Assembly: GCF_000799735.1 (NCBI RefSeq)
Contig: NZ_JUHH01000001.1
Location: 744,001-808,000, forward strand
Direction of reading: 5' to 3'
DNA from: Methylotenera sp. G11
GTDB lineage: Bacteria > Pseudomonadota > Gammaproteobacteria > Burkholderiales > Methylophilaceae
Length of the DNA: 64,000 nt
Shown: positions 26,203 to 34,316 of the stretch, piece by piece
Numbering within the stretch: position 1 is the stretch's first letter
Layout: every line of letters starts with the position of its first letter
Translations under genes and position numbers: made by a program
The notes under the pieces: model-generated
Told to the model about the DNA's origin: nothing
Database searches by the model: none
The model's input: only the letters and a program-made list of their open reading frames with translations

Positions 26203-27011
26203 CACTTTATCCGACCCCTGAACCCCGATGACGGGATTCCGATAACAGGCCTGATCATTTGTATCAGCGAATCCAGAATGCCTTTTTCAGCCCAGACTTG
26301 TCCCTGGTTCCACATTTCCGCGTAATTGTTCGCGCCTTTGATGCCATAATCAGCGATCTGCCCGCCTTCTTTTTTATTCCTGAATGCGATTAAATCGCCA
26401 CCGGGAAGCATCTTGTATATGTTTCTGTTTTCAGCGCGGTTAGGCGTTAACTCACGTGAATCCCCAAATACAATATCCCGGTAATTATTCACCGAGGCCA
26501 AAGCCCTGCCGAACAGATAAGGCCCCGTCACATCCAGGCATGAATCACCGTAATAATTCCCGGCGGCGTGGCCTACTATCATATCGATCGCATGTTTAAG
26601 CTCTTTTCTGCCCGGCTCGGAATAGATCACCGCATTGCTGACTGCCCACGATGGATGACCGGAAATATCGCGGAACACAATCATTCCGGTATTTTCATCA
26701 GGCTGGAGCGGCGTGAGATGCAGGTGTGACAGGTCAGAATAAAGGCCGCCATGGATATACAGCAGGCAATACCTTGCCAGATCCGCTTTAAAGGCATAAG
26801 GCTTCAGCCTGTGATAGGTTTCAACGACTTCGGTATCGAAATTGTCTGACAGGAACTGTCTTAAATCTGAATCCTGATACAGACGATAATCAGCATCAGG
26901 ATAATTGTTTTTAAAGGATTCAACGTTCATTTTGAATCCTGGCGACCACGCCTCCATGCGGACCGGTTCCGCAGCAATCGCGATCTGGAATATTTTCTGG
27001 ATTTTTCTCAT
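26202..27011 (-). CDS. GT32-like (OCH1/capsule-type) glycosyltransferase
   Basis: 269 aa. The start MRKIQKIFQIAIAAEPVRME resembles the KIPKIIHQ opening of this family. The core KADLARYCLLYIHGGLYSDL (about 94-113) is the diagnostic sugar-transferase segment. The expected DxD reads DLS here, so the second acidic residue is missing or displaced. TGPYLFGRAL fits the family's C-terminal substrate region. No TM helix is visible. It is the first gene of a two-gene unit with the dioxygenase and divergent from the small gene at 27,231. Activity is uncertain because of the altered acidic motif. Confidence 0.75.
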   Translation of the reverse strand: MRKIQKIFQIAIAAEPVRMEAWSPGFKMNVESFKNNYPDADYRLYQDSDLRQFLSDNFDTEVVETYHRLKPYAFKADLARYCLLYIHGGLYSDLSHLHLTPLQPDENTGMIVFRDISGHPSWAVSNAVIYSEPGRKELKHAIDMIVGHAAGNYYGDSCLDVTGPYLFGRALASVNNYRDIVFGDSRELTPNRAENRNIYKMLPGGDLIAFRNKKEGGQIADYGIKGANNYAEMWNQGQVWAEKGILDSLIQMIRPVIGIPSSGFRGRIK

Positions 27012-27230
27012 TATATGAAGGCTATCTGTATCCCCAACGCCTTTAGCTTATCATTTAAATCAAAAACTATCACGCCTAAGGCAGCCATTTGACGTTACAT
27101 GCTAGACTAGCTCGCATTAATGGGCATGCAGCGTGGCGCGTCAACAATCATTTCCGCTTAATTGTTTTATGATGTCGCATGCATTCATGTAAAAATAACT
27201 AAAAAATAAAACTTCCAAGGAATCCAAAAT

Positions 27231-27527
27231 ATGTTTTTTGATTGGTTCAATACAAAAGAAGTGACGCTTCTTGCCATCAAGCTTGCCAACGATTTATCAG
27301 CAGAATTGGAAAAGAATAATAAAAACCCAAAAAAGGCCAATGAACACAACGCCAGAAGCATGCAAAAAATCTGCAGGGAGCTGAATCAATACCAACAGAA
27401 GAATAAACTTAATTTCTTAAAGAAATCAAAACTGGCCAACGAGTTCAGATGGAGACTCACCGAAATCGGGCACCAGAAGGATTTTGTTGACAGCACGACC
27501 CAAGAACTCCTGATGCATATGAATTAA
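27231..27527 (+). CDS. Small hypothetical protein
   Basis: 98 aa, Lys/Asn/Glu-rich and mostly helical (LANDLSAELEKNNKN, MQKICRELNQYQQKNKLN). A good Shine-Dalgarno AAGGA precedes the ATG by 9 bases. No signal peptide, TM helix or cysteine pair motif. It starts with MFFDWFNTKEV, a pattern I associate with small conserved betaproteobacterial proteins of unknown role, but I cannot name a family. It is followed after 21 bp by the TPR glycosyltransferase gene, so the two are probably cotranscribed. Confidence 0.75.
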   Translation: MFFDWFNTKEVTLLAIKLANDLSAELEKNNKNPKKANEHNARSMQKICRELNQYQQKNKLNFLKKSKLANEFRWRLTEIGHQKDFVDSTTQELLMHMN

Positions 27528-27548
27528 TAAGTTTAGAAATTTAAAAAC

Positions 27549-30065
27549 ATGTTAAAAAAATTAGTGCGGCTCTTTTCACAAGACAAATCACCCGATCATC
27601 CGATCAATGACGCCAAGGATGGGATACAGCACCAGGCTCCCGGGCAGGATCTGTCTCTCACTGCCGCAGAACTGAAAGATGCAGGGGACCAGGCTTTTAG
27701 AGCAGGCAATTTAAGCCAGGCTGAGGTCTTTTATACGCAATCACTTGGCATTGATGCCAATCAGCCTGCCACATACAACAATCGCGGCATTGCGCTTTAT
27801 TACCTGAACCGGTTTGAAGAAGCATTGGCAAGTTATCAGCATGCCATATCACTCAAACCGGATTATGCACAGGCATACAATAACCAGGGCATTGTGCTGA
27901 ATGACATGCAGCGTCCGGATGAAGCCCTGGCAAGCTATGAGCGCGCCATCACACTCAAGCCGGACTACGCCGAGGCTTACTATAACCGGGGCATTGCACA
28001 CAACAAACTGGAGCAGCCGGATGAAACACTGGCAAGTTATGACCGCGCCATCGCCCTCAAGCCGGATTATGCCGAAGCTTATTACAACCGGGGGCTGCTG
28101 CTTAACCATCTGAAACGTTTCGATGAAGCATTGGCCGATTATGACCGGGCAATCGCACTGCGGCCTGACCACGCTGAAACCCACAACAACCGGGGCGTTG
28201 TGCTGGATAGCATGAAACGGTTTGCCGAAGCGCTGGTGAGTTACGACCATGCCCTTACCCTCAGGCCTGACCATGCTGAAACATACAACAACCGGGGTAC
28301 GGCACTCAGCAATCTCAAGCGGCTTGATGAGGCAGTCGCCAGTTATGACCGCGCCATCGCACTCAAGCCGGATTATGCCGAAGCCTACAATAATCTTGGG
28401 CTTGCACTTTATGACCTTCAGCGCTGGGATAAGGCGCTGGCCAATTATGACCGTGCCATTGCAATTAATCCTGATTATGCAGAGGCCTATTACAACAAGG
28501 GCATTGTACTGAATGTCCTCAAACGCCTGGACGAAGCGCTGGCGAGTTATGACCGTGCCACCGTGCTTGACCCTGACTATGCAGATGCCCATTACAACCG
28601 CGGAATGATCCTGAATGACCTCAACCGCCCGGATGAAGCGCTGGCGAGTTATGACCGTGCCTTTGCATTGATGCCGGATCATGATTTTTTATATGGTTAC
28701 TGGATACACAGCAGAATGCAGCTTTGCAACTGGAGCAATTATGACAATCAAATGAAGCTGCTTGCCGACAAAATCGAGCAGAATGAAAAAACGACACCGC
28801 CATTTGTGGTACTCGCGCAATCCAGCTCCCGCAGCCTGCAGAAAAAAGCGGCAGAAATTTATGTGCAAAGCCTGCAAACATCCAATGACACGCCCCCTGC
28901 GGCTGGCAAGCATGACAGGCACCAGAAAATACGCATCGGCTATTTCTCGGCAGACTTCCGTAATCACCCACTCGCTTTCCTGACCGCAGAATTATTTGAA
29001 ACGCATGACAGATCCAGGTTCGAACTGATTGCATTTTATTTTGGCCCTGAGACAAAAGACGACATGAGGTCTCGTGTTGAAGCGGCATTCGATCAGTTCA
29101 TTGATGTCCGCCAACTCTCGGATATGGAAATAAGCGCAATGGCGAGAAAGCTGGAAATTGATATCGCAGTAGACTTAGGGGGCTTCACCGCAAAAAGCAG
29201 GACTGGTGTATTCGCTTTAAGGGCTGCACCGCTTCAAGTGAGCTATTTAGGCTATCTGGGCACGCTGGGCGCAGGTTACATGGATTATTTAATCGCAGAT
29301 GCAACGATGGTCCCGCCGGAGCACCGCAAAGACTATACCGAAAAGATCATCTATCTACCCAGTTACCAGGTGAATGACAGCAAGCGCCGCATTTCGGAGA
29401 AAGTATTTACACGGGAAGAGTTGGGGTTACCCGCTACAGGCTTTGTGTTCTGCTGTTTTAACAACAATTATAAAATCACGCCGCATACATTTGATTGCTG
29501 GATGCGGATATTGCAGCAAGTCGCACACAGCGTACTATGGCTGGTCGGCGACAACGCTACCACCGAAAACAACCTTCGGGCAGAAGCCACGCACAGGGGC
29601 ATTGATGCACGGCGCCTGGTTTTTGCCAAGCGCCTGCCCTTGCCTGAATACCTGGCCAGGTTTCGCGTCGCTGATCTATTCCTGGATACGACACCCTACA
29701 ATGCCGGCGCTACCGCCAGTGATGCGCTTTGGGCTGGCTTGCCTGTATTGACTTATCTCGGCGAAACTTTTGCAGGCAGGATGGCGGCTAGCCTGCTTAA
29801 TGCAATCCACTTGCCAGAACTGATCACGGCAACACCGCAAGAGTACGAGGCGGAAGCCATCGCCCTCGCCACACAGCCCGGCAAGCTATCGGAAATAAAA
29901 CAGAAACTGGCAGAGAACCGGCTAACGACGCCATTGTTCGATACCCAGCATTTCTGCAATCATATTGAAGCCGCCTACACGCAAATTTATGAGCGCTATC
30001 AGGCAGGCCTGATGCCCGATCATATCATTGCAACAGTAAACGATCATGAGCGGATATCGCCATAA
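27549..30065 (+). CDS. TPR O-GlcNAc-transferase-like protein (GT41, SPINDLY type)
   Basis: 838 aa. Residues about 40-380 hold ten TPR repeats of 34 aa (pattern YNNRGIAL...EALASYDRAI...KPDYAEA). The C-terminal GT41 catalytic region begins RIGYFSADFRNHPLAFL, whose His matches the catalytic-site His of OGT. It continues with CCFNNNYKITP (the conserved Lys that contacts UDP) and FLDTTPYNAGATASDALWAG (the Asp and Thr-rich nucleotide loop). It is soluble and cytoplasmic. In bacteria such proteins glycosylate proteins (OGT or O-fucosyltransferase activity) or take part in glycan synthesis. This one sits between a GT32/dioxygenase pair and an ABC glycan exporter. Confidence 0.9.
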   Translation: MLKKLVRLFSQDKSPDHPINDAKDGIQHQAPGQDLSLTAAELKDAGDQAFRAGNLSQAEVFYTQSLGIDANQPATYNNRGIALYYLNRFEEALASYQHAISLKPDYAQAYNNQGIVLNDMQRPDEALASYERAITLKPDYAEAYYNRGIAHNKLEQPDETLASYDRAIALKPDYAEAYYNRGLLLNHLKRFDEALADYDRAIALRPDHAETHNNRGVVLDSMKRFAEALVSYDHALTLRPDHAETYNNRGTALSNLKRLDEAVASYDRAIALKPDYAEAYNNLGLALYDLQRWDKALANYDRAIAINPDYAEAYYNKGIVLNVLKRLDEALASYDRATVLDPDYADAHYNRGMILNDLNRPDEALASYDRAFALMPDHDFLYGYWIHSRMQLCNWSNYDNQMKLLADKIEQNEKTTPPFVVLAQSSSRSLQKKAAEIYVQSLQTSNDTPPAAGKHDRHQKIRIGYFSADFRNHPLAFLTAELFETHDRSRFELIAFYFGPETKDDMRSRVEAAFDQFIDVRQLSDMEISAMARKLEIDIAVDLGGFTAKSRTGVFALRAAPLQVSYLGYLGTLGAGYMDYLIADATMVPPEHRKDYTEKIIYLPSYQVNDSKRRISEKVFTREELGLPATGFVFCCFNNNYKITPHTFDCWMRILQQVAHSVLWLVGDNATTENNLRAEATHRGIDARRLVFAKRLPLPEYLARFRVADLFLDTTPYNAGATASDALWAGLPVLTYLGETFAGRMAASLLNAIHLPELITATPQEYEAEAIALATQPGKLSEIKQKLAENRLTTPLFDTQHFCNHIEAAYTQIYERYQAGLMPDHIIATVNDHERISP
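27750..28680 (+). repeat. Tandem 102-bp coding repeats (TPR array)
   Basis: About nine consecutive 102-bp units encode the TPRs. Adjacent units are similar at the DNA level (for example recurring gcgagttatgaccg). This favours recombination-driven copy-number change and also produces a long antisense open frame, which is an artefact. Confidence 0.8.
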
Positions 30066-30198
30066 TGTGCAATTGGCTTACATGCATGACAGGGTCAACG
30101 GCGAACCATTTCAACTGAAGCAGGCACATCCGCCCCACGCATAGCATATGCAAGCTGCCGCAAATGATAAATAAATATTAGCCGTTACGATTAGGCAT

Positions 30199-30204
30199 TA
30201 TAAT
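30199..30204 (+). promoter_or_regulatory. Candidate -10 box for wzm-wzt
   Basis: TATAAT in ggcatTATAATctgc. The -35 position is poor. A start near 30,211 would give a leader of about 114 nt containing both hairpins described next. Confidence 0.45.
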
Positions 30205-30216
30205 CTGCAACGCGTA

Positions 30217-30250
30217 CATAGCCTGGTTGACACCGCTCAATCAGGCTATG
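30217..30250 (+). other. Inverted repeat in wzm leader
   Basis: CATAGCCTG (30,217-30,225) and CAGGCTATG (30,242-30,250) form a perfect 9-bp stem around a 16-nt loop. It has no T-run of its own. It could be an RNA anti-terminator element or an operator. Confidence 0.6.
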
Positions 30251-30274
30251 CGTTATTTAGACCAATGATTTCCA

Positions 30275-30298
30275 TCACTGGTGCTCCAGTGACTTTTT
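30275..30298 (+). terminator. Terminator-like hairpin just before wzm
   Basis: TCACTGG-TGCT-CCAGTGA (7-bp stem, 4-nt loop) is followed by C and five T. It ends 26 bp before the wzm ATG and after the only visible promoter. It therefore acts either as the terminator of the TPR glycosyltransferase transcript or as an attenuator inside the wzm leader. Confidence 0.6.
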
Positions 30299-30324
30299 CA
30301 TCCTCACGGATATTACTGTAACGA

Positions 30325-31125
30325 ATGCAAAACAACTCTTTCGGCATTGCATGCCAGGACCTGGCCGCAGCGGTTAAGCGGCACGCGCTGATCACCCTGC
30401 TGGCCTGGCAGGATATACGCCAGCGCTACAGGCGTTCAGCATTGGGTCCATTCTGGCTGACATTGAGCATGAGTGTGATGATAGGTGCCATCGGCCTTGT
30501 GTTCAGCCAGGTTTTTAAAGCCCCTGTGCAGGATTTCCTGCCGTTCATTGCAATCGGCATCATCTTGTGGACGTTTATCTCCAATATCATCATTGAAGGC
30601 TGCACCGGCTTTATCGCAGCTGAAAACATCATCAAGCAGCTGCCGATCCCATTGTTTGTGCATATATTGCGCATGGTCTGGCGCAATGTATTGATCCTGG
30701 CACACAACATCGTGATATTCCCTGTCGTGCTGATCATTGTCGGCAAACCGCTGGGGCAGGTTGCGTTGTTGAGCATTCCGGGATTTATCCTGGCAACGAT
30801 CAACCTGACCTGGGTCGCACTGATACTGGCCACCATCTGCACCCGCTACCGTGACATGCCGCAAATGGTGGCGAGCCTGATCCAGGTCACGTTCTACCTG
30901 ACACCGATCATCTGGATGCCGAAAACCATCTCCGCCCATGTCAGCGGCTATTTGCTGGACCTGAACCCCGTTTTCCATCTTATCGAGATTATGCGTGCGC
31001 CGCTGCTGGGAACCATGCCAACCGCAACCAACTGGCTGGTTTCAATTGCAATGGCCATCATAGGCTCGGTGCTGGCACTCGCCTTCTACGGCAGTTACAG
31101 ACGCCGCATCCCCTATTGGCTTTGA
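30325..31125 (+). CDS. wzm: ABC transporter permease for polysaccharide export
   Basis: 266 aa ABC-2 type permease with six TM helices. The N-terminal amphipathic part ends in WQDIRQRYRRSALGPFWLTL, the hallmark of Wzm/TagG/KpsM-like proteins. Later segments include YRDMPQMVASLIQVTFYLTPIIW. With the ATPase 15 bp downstream it forms an exporter that moves a finished undecaprenyl-linked glycan across the inner membrane. This is a second export route beside Wzx/Wzy in the same region. Confidence 0.93.
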   Translation: MQNNSFGIACQDLAAAVKRHALITLLAWQDIRQRYRRSALGPFWLTLSMSVMIGAIGLVFSQVFKAPVQDFLPFIAIGIILWTFISNIIIEGCTGFIAAENIIKQLPIPLFVHILRMVWRNVLILAHNIVIFPVVLIIVGKPLGQVALLSIPGFILATINLTWVALILATICTRYRDMPQMVASLIQVTFYLTPIIWMPKTISAHVSGYLLDLNPVFHLIEIMRAPLLGTMPTATNWLVSIAMAIIGSVLALAFYGSYRRRIPYWL

Positions 31126-31140
31126 TTCAGAGGATACATA

Positions 31141-31890
31141 GTGGCCAGAATTGAGTTTAATAACGTCAGTGTTGATTTCCCGATCTATAACGCCAATAGC
31201 CGTTCATTAAAGAACCACCTGATCAAAGTGGCGACCGGCGGCCAGCTGAATACCGACCAACAGGGACGCGTGCTGGTTCGGGCGCTTGAGAACCTGACGT
31301 TCACATTGCAGGATGGCGATCGTGTCGGCATTATCGGCCACAATGGCGCGGGTAAAAGCACGCTGCTGCGCCTGCTTTCCGGCGTTTACTTTCCATCCGA
31401 AGGCAACGTGAGGATTAACGGTGAGATCGGTTCATTGATCGACATATCACTCGGCATCGACCACGAAGCCACCGGCAGGGAAAACATCTACATCCGCGGC
31501 AGCCTGCTTGGCCTGAGCAAAGCCGTGATCAATAAAAACATTGATGAGATCATCGAATTTTCCGAGCTGGGCGGCTTTGCAGACATGCCGGTACGCACCT
31601 ACTCCTCCGGCATGCATCTGCGCCTGGCATTCGCGGTATCAACCATCGTCCACCCGCAGATCCTGCTCATGGATGAATGGCTATCGGTCGGTGATGAGGG
31701 TTTCAAGGAAAAAGCCAGGGCACGCATGCAAGCACTGGTGGATAAAACCAGCATTCTGGTAATTGCAAGCCACTCTAAAGAACAGCTGCTGCAGGTCTGC
31801 AACCGTATCATCTGGCTGGAACATGGCAGAATCCTGATGGATGGCGACGCAAGCCAGGTTGCAGAGATGTATTTCAGCAAAAAGCCCTGA
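31141..31890 (+). CDS. wzt: ABC transporter ATPase for polysaccharide export
   Basis: 249 aa from a GTG start with AGAGGA upstream. Walker A is GHNGAGKST, the signature is YSSGMHLRLAFA, and Walker B is ILLMDEWLSVGDEGF. The protein ends shortly after the ATPase fold, so it lacks the C-terminal carbohydrate-binding domain found in Wzt proteins that recognise a modified chain end. This suggests export coupled to synthesis, as in Klebsiella O2a-type systems, rather than chain-end recognition. It converges on the GT4 gene 50 bp away. Confidence 0.93.
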   Translation: MARIEFNNVSVDFPIYNANSRSLKNHLIKVATGGQLNTDQQGRVLVRALENLTFTLQDGDRVGIIGHNGAGKSTLLRLLSGVYFPSEGNVRINGEIGSLIDISLGIDHEATGRENIYIRGSLLGLSKAVINKNIDEIIEFSELGGFADMPVRTYSSGMHLRLAFAVSTIVHPQILLMDEWLSVGDEGFKEKARARMQALVDKTSILVIASHSKEQLLQVCNRIIWLEHGRILMDGDASQVAEMYFSKKP

Positions 31891-31940
31891 TCTTAAAAGC
31901 CATCGGCCTGTCTTTTACGGCCATTGGCTGCGGATGGCAT

Positions 31941-33050
31941 TCAAACCATCTCCTGATAAAGCCGGGTATAAGCATCAGCCATCTTATCAGCCGTAAAGTA
32001 ATGCCAGTAGCGTTCTTCGGCTTGGGCGCCCATCTCTGCCGCCTGCTGCGGGTGCTCCCATAAATGCCGCATGGCTTGCCTGAGCGCCGCCGGGTCGCTG
32101 GGCGGCACAACCAGGCCTGTCTCACCCGCAATATTGATATAGGTGGTACCGGTACCAATTTCACTTGAAATCATAGGCTTGCCGAACATGGCGCCTTCCA
32201 GCAATGAAATGCCGAAAGCTTCGGAACGCAGGTGGGAAGGAAAAAGGACGCCGTAGCACAATGCGAGTAAGGCAACCTTGTCTTCGTCAGGCAGCAGCCC
32301 AAGAAAATGCATATTCTTCAACCCTAATCCGGCAGCCTGCGCCTTTAACTCGGCCTCGATAGGCCCGGCACCTACAATCACAACCGGGTAATCATTCCCT
32401 TTTGCCGCTTCGATCAGGATATGCAGCCCTTTGTAATAGCGTAATACACCGACAAATAAGTAAAACCGGCCTGTAAACTGCGTCTGCCAATACTGCAGGC
32501 GCTCCGCTGAAGGCTGCGGGTATGAGGCTTTATCAAGACCTATCGGGATCACGCTGACTTTATGCCTGAATTCTGACAGCACATCACTGGTCGCAAAATA
32601 ATTAGGTGAAGTAGCGACGATACGGTCTACGCTGGATAAAAATCTGCGTTGCAGCGGCCTGTAGAGCCTGAGCAGGTTTTTCTGGCGAATGATATCCGAG
32701 TGATATGAAACCACGCTTGGTTTTTTGACGCGACTGGCAAAATGCACCAGATCCATGAACGGCCATGGAAAATGGTAGTGAATGATGTCGGCCTCGGCAG
32801 CCAGCGCTGCAAATTTACGGAAGCAGGAAACCGAGAACGGCGTAGATGCAAGCTGAAAATCAGTTTTGGCACGACAGGCCAGATGCCCGTCCATCTGCAT
32901 GACATGATCATCCGCATGCTCGCTTAAGGAAAGCACCACACTCTCTATGCCGTTGCGATGGCAGCCACGCGCCAGTTGAAAAATGAACTGCTCGACACCG
33001 CCCATGGTGTCGGGGTAATAAGTCTTGAAAAAATGCAGAACTTTTATCAA
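31941..33050 (-). CDS. GT4 glycosyltransferase
   Basis: About 369 aa from the chosen TTG start at 33,050, which overlaps the previous stop as TTGA and follows AGGGA by 8 bases; a longer frame to 33,104 lies inside the upstream gene. IKVLHFFKTYYPDTMGGVEQ is the GT-B N-terminal glycine loop. The donor domain has FLFVGVLRYYKGLHILIEA-like sequence and the EX7E region HLRSEAFGISLLEGAMFGKP. It resembles WbaZ/PimB-type mannosyl or related transferases. It probably works with the adjacent GT4 on the ABC-exported glycan. Confidence 0.85.
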   Translation of the reverse strand: MIKVLHFFKTYYPDTMGGVEQFIFQLARGCHRNGIESVVLSLSEHADDHVMQMDGHLACRAKTDFQLASTPFSVSCFRKFAALAAEADIIHYHFPWPFMDLVHFASRVKKPSVVSYHSDIIRQKNLLRLYRPLQRRFLSSVDRIVATSPNYFATSDVLSEFRHKVSVIPIGLDKASYPQPSAERLQYWQTQFTGRFYLFVGVLRYYKGLHILIEAAKGNDYPVVIVGAGPIEAELKAQAAGLGLKNMHFLGLLPDEDKVALLALCYGVLFPSHLRSEAFGISLLEGAMFGKPMISSEIGTGTTYINIAGETGLVVPPSDPAALRQAMRHLWEHPQQAAEMGAQAEERYWHYFTADKMADAYTRLYQEMV

Positions 33051-34231
33051 GCCCGATTCCCTGCAGCAAGCTCGCGATAGACCTGCATGGTCTGATCTGC
33101 ACATCTATCCCAGCTGAATCCAGCCGCTCGCCGCAAGCCTTTGATGATGGCATCGGCTCTCCAGCCTTCATCTTCCAGGCCCCTGGCGATCAATTGCCGC
33201 AACGTCGCCACATCGTCATGATCACAGGTGAGCGCGGCCTCCCCCACCACTTCAGGCAGTGAGGATACGTTCGAGCAGACCACCGGCACGCCGCTCGCCA
33301 TTGACTCAAGCACCGGCAAGCCGAAGCCCTCGTAATGCGAGGGGAACACGAACAATCGCGCACCCGCATACAGATACGGCAGCTCCTCATTCGTGACATA
33401 GCCCAGGTAATGTACCCAGCCGGCATCTGCCGCAGCCTTGATGCGCGCATGCAATTTTTCGCTCTGCCACCCATGAAAACCGGCGATCACGAGCGGCCAT
33501 CTCTGCCGTATGGCTTGCGGCAATGCGGAATAGGCATCGAGCAGGCCGTCAATATTCTTGCGCGGCTCCACCGTGCCTGTAAACAATGTATAGCCGCCAT
33601 ATTTCAGGCCGTGGCGTTCCAGTACCGGACTGGCTTCCAATTCACTCCTGGGATGAAAATCAGCCGAACAGGCAAGCGGAATGGCGCGGATCTTATCCAG
33701 CGGGTAAGCAAAGTATGATGCAATTTCCGCCCGGGCAGATGCGGACACCGTAATCAACATCGATGCGCGTTCCATCGCCAGCTTCATCTGGCGCTGCATG
33801 AACCTGACACGCTCCGGTGGATGGTACTGGGCAAAAGTAAATACTGAAATATCATGGAAGGTCGCCACGCTGGGGCCGTCGAACCTGGTTAAATAGAAAT
33901 TAGGGCCATGAAATACCGCATCTTTATGTTTATTCAGCGCATGACGGCTGATAGCATCTTTAATCGCCTTCGCGGCCTCTACCGCAATATAACTCTTGCG
34001 CAAACGCTGGTAGAGCCAGCTTTTCATCACCGGCAGCGTTGGTCTATGCAGCGTGGCATTGGCAGCAGCAGCAGCTGCATGCGACGGCAACTCAGACACA
34101 AACCTGTCATTGGACAAAAGCAGCAGTTCCAGCGCATCGCGGGTCTGCAGCCTGCTGGCAAGCTCGTAGGTATAACGGCCGATCCCTGTAAGCGGATATT
34201 TCACCGGGTCGACGGATAGAATCACTTTCAT
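33047..34231 (-). CDS. GT4 glycosyltransferase (mannosyltransferase-like)
   Basis: 394 aa. MKVILSVDPVKYPLTGIGRY gives the N-terminal glycine loop. The donor domain has LFTGTVEPRKNIDGLLDAY and the EX7E motif in HYEGFGLPVLESMASGVPV, a pattern common in WbdA/MtfB-like mannosyltransferases. It overlaps the next GT4 gene by 4 bp. GDP-mannose is available from manC. The donor assignment is inference from family resemblance. Confidence 0.87.
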   Translation of the reverse strand: MKVILSVDPVKYPLTGIGRYTYELASRLQTRDALELLLLSNDRFVSELPSHAAAAAANATLHRPTLPVMKSWLYQRLRKSYIAVEAAKAIKDAISRHALNKHKDAVFHGPNFYLTRFDGPSVATFHDISVFTFAQYHPPERVRFMQRQMKLAMERASMLITVSASARAEIASYFAYPLDKIRAIPLACSADFHPRSELEASPVLERHGLKYGGYTLFTGTVEPRKNIDGLLDAYSALPQAIRQRWPLVIAGFHGWQSEKLHARIKAAADAGWVHYLGYVTNEELPYLYAGARLFVFPSHYEGFGLPVLESMASGVPVVCSNVSSLPEVVGEAALTCDHDDVATLRQLIARGLEDEGWRADAIIKGLRRAAGFSWDRCADQTMQVYRELAAGNRA

Positions 34232-34316
34232 ATTATGCTGCCGGCATCCCCGTGAATGCCTGTTTTAACCACTGCATGTCTGACTTTCAATAAAAATATA
34301 ACGGCTGCATATTGCC

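Noticed and set aside
27849-28682. 277-aa repetitive minus-strand open frame
   Set aside because: It is the reverse strand of the TPR repeats; the repeat structure keeps it open.
31891-31940. Terminator between convergent wzt and GT4 gene
   Set aside because: GCCATCGGCC and GGCCATTGGC can pair only with two internal mismatches and there is no T-run on the plus strand.
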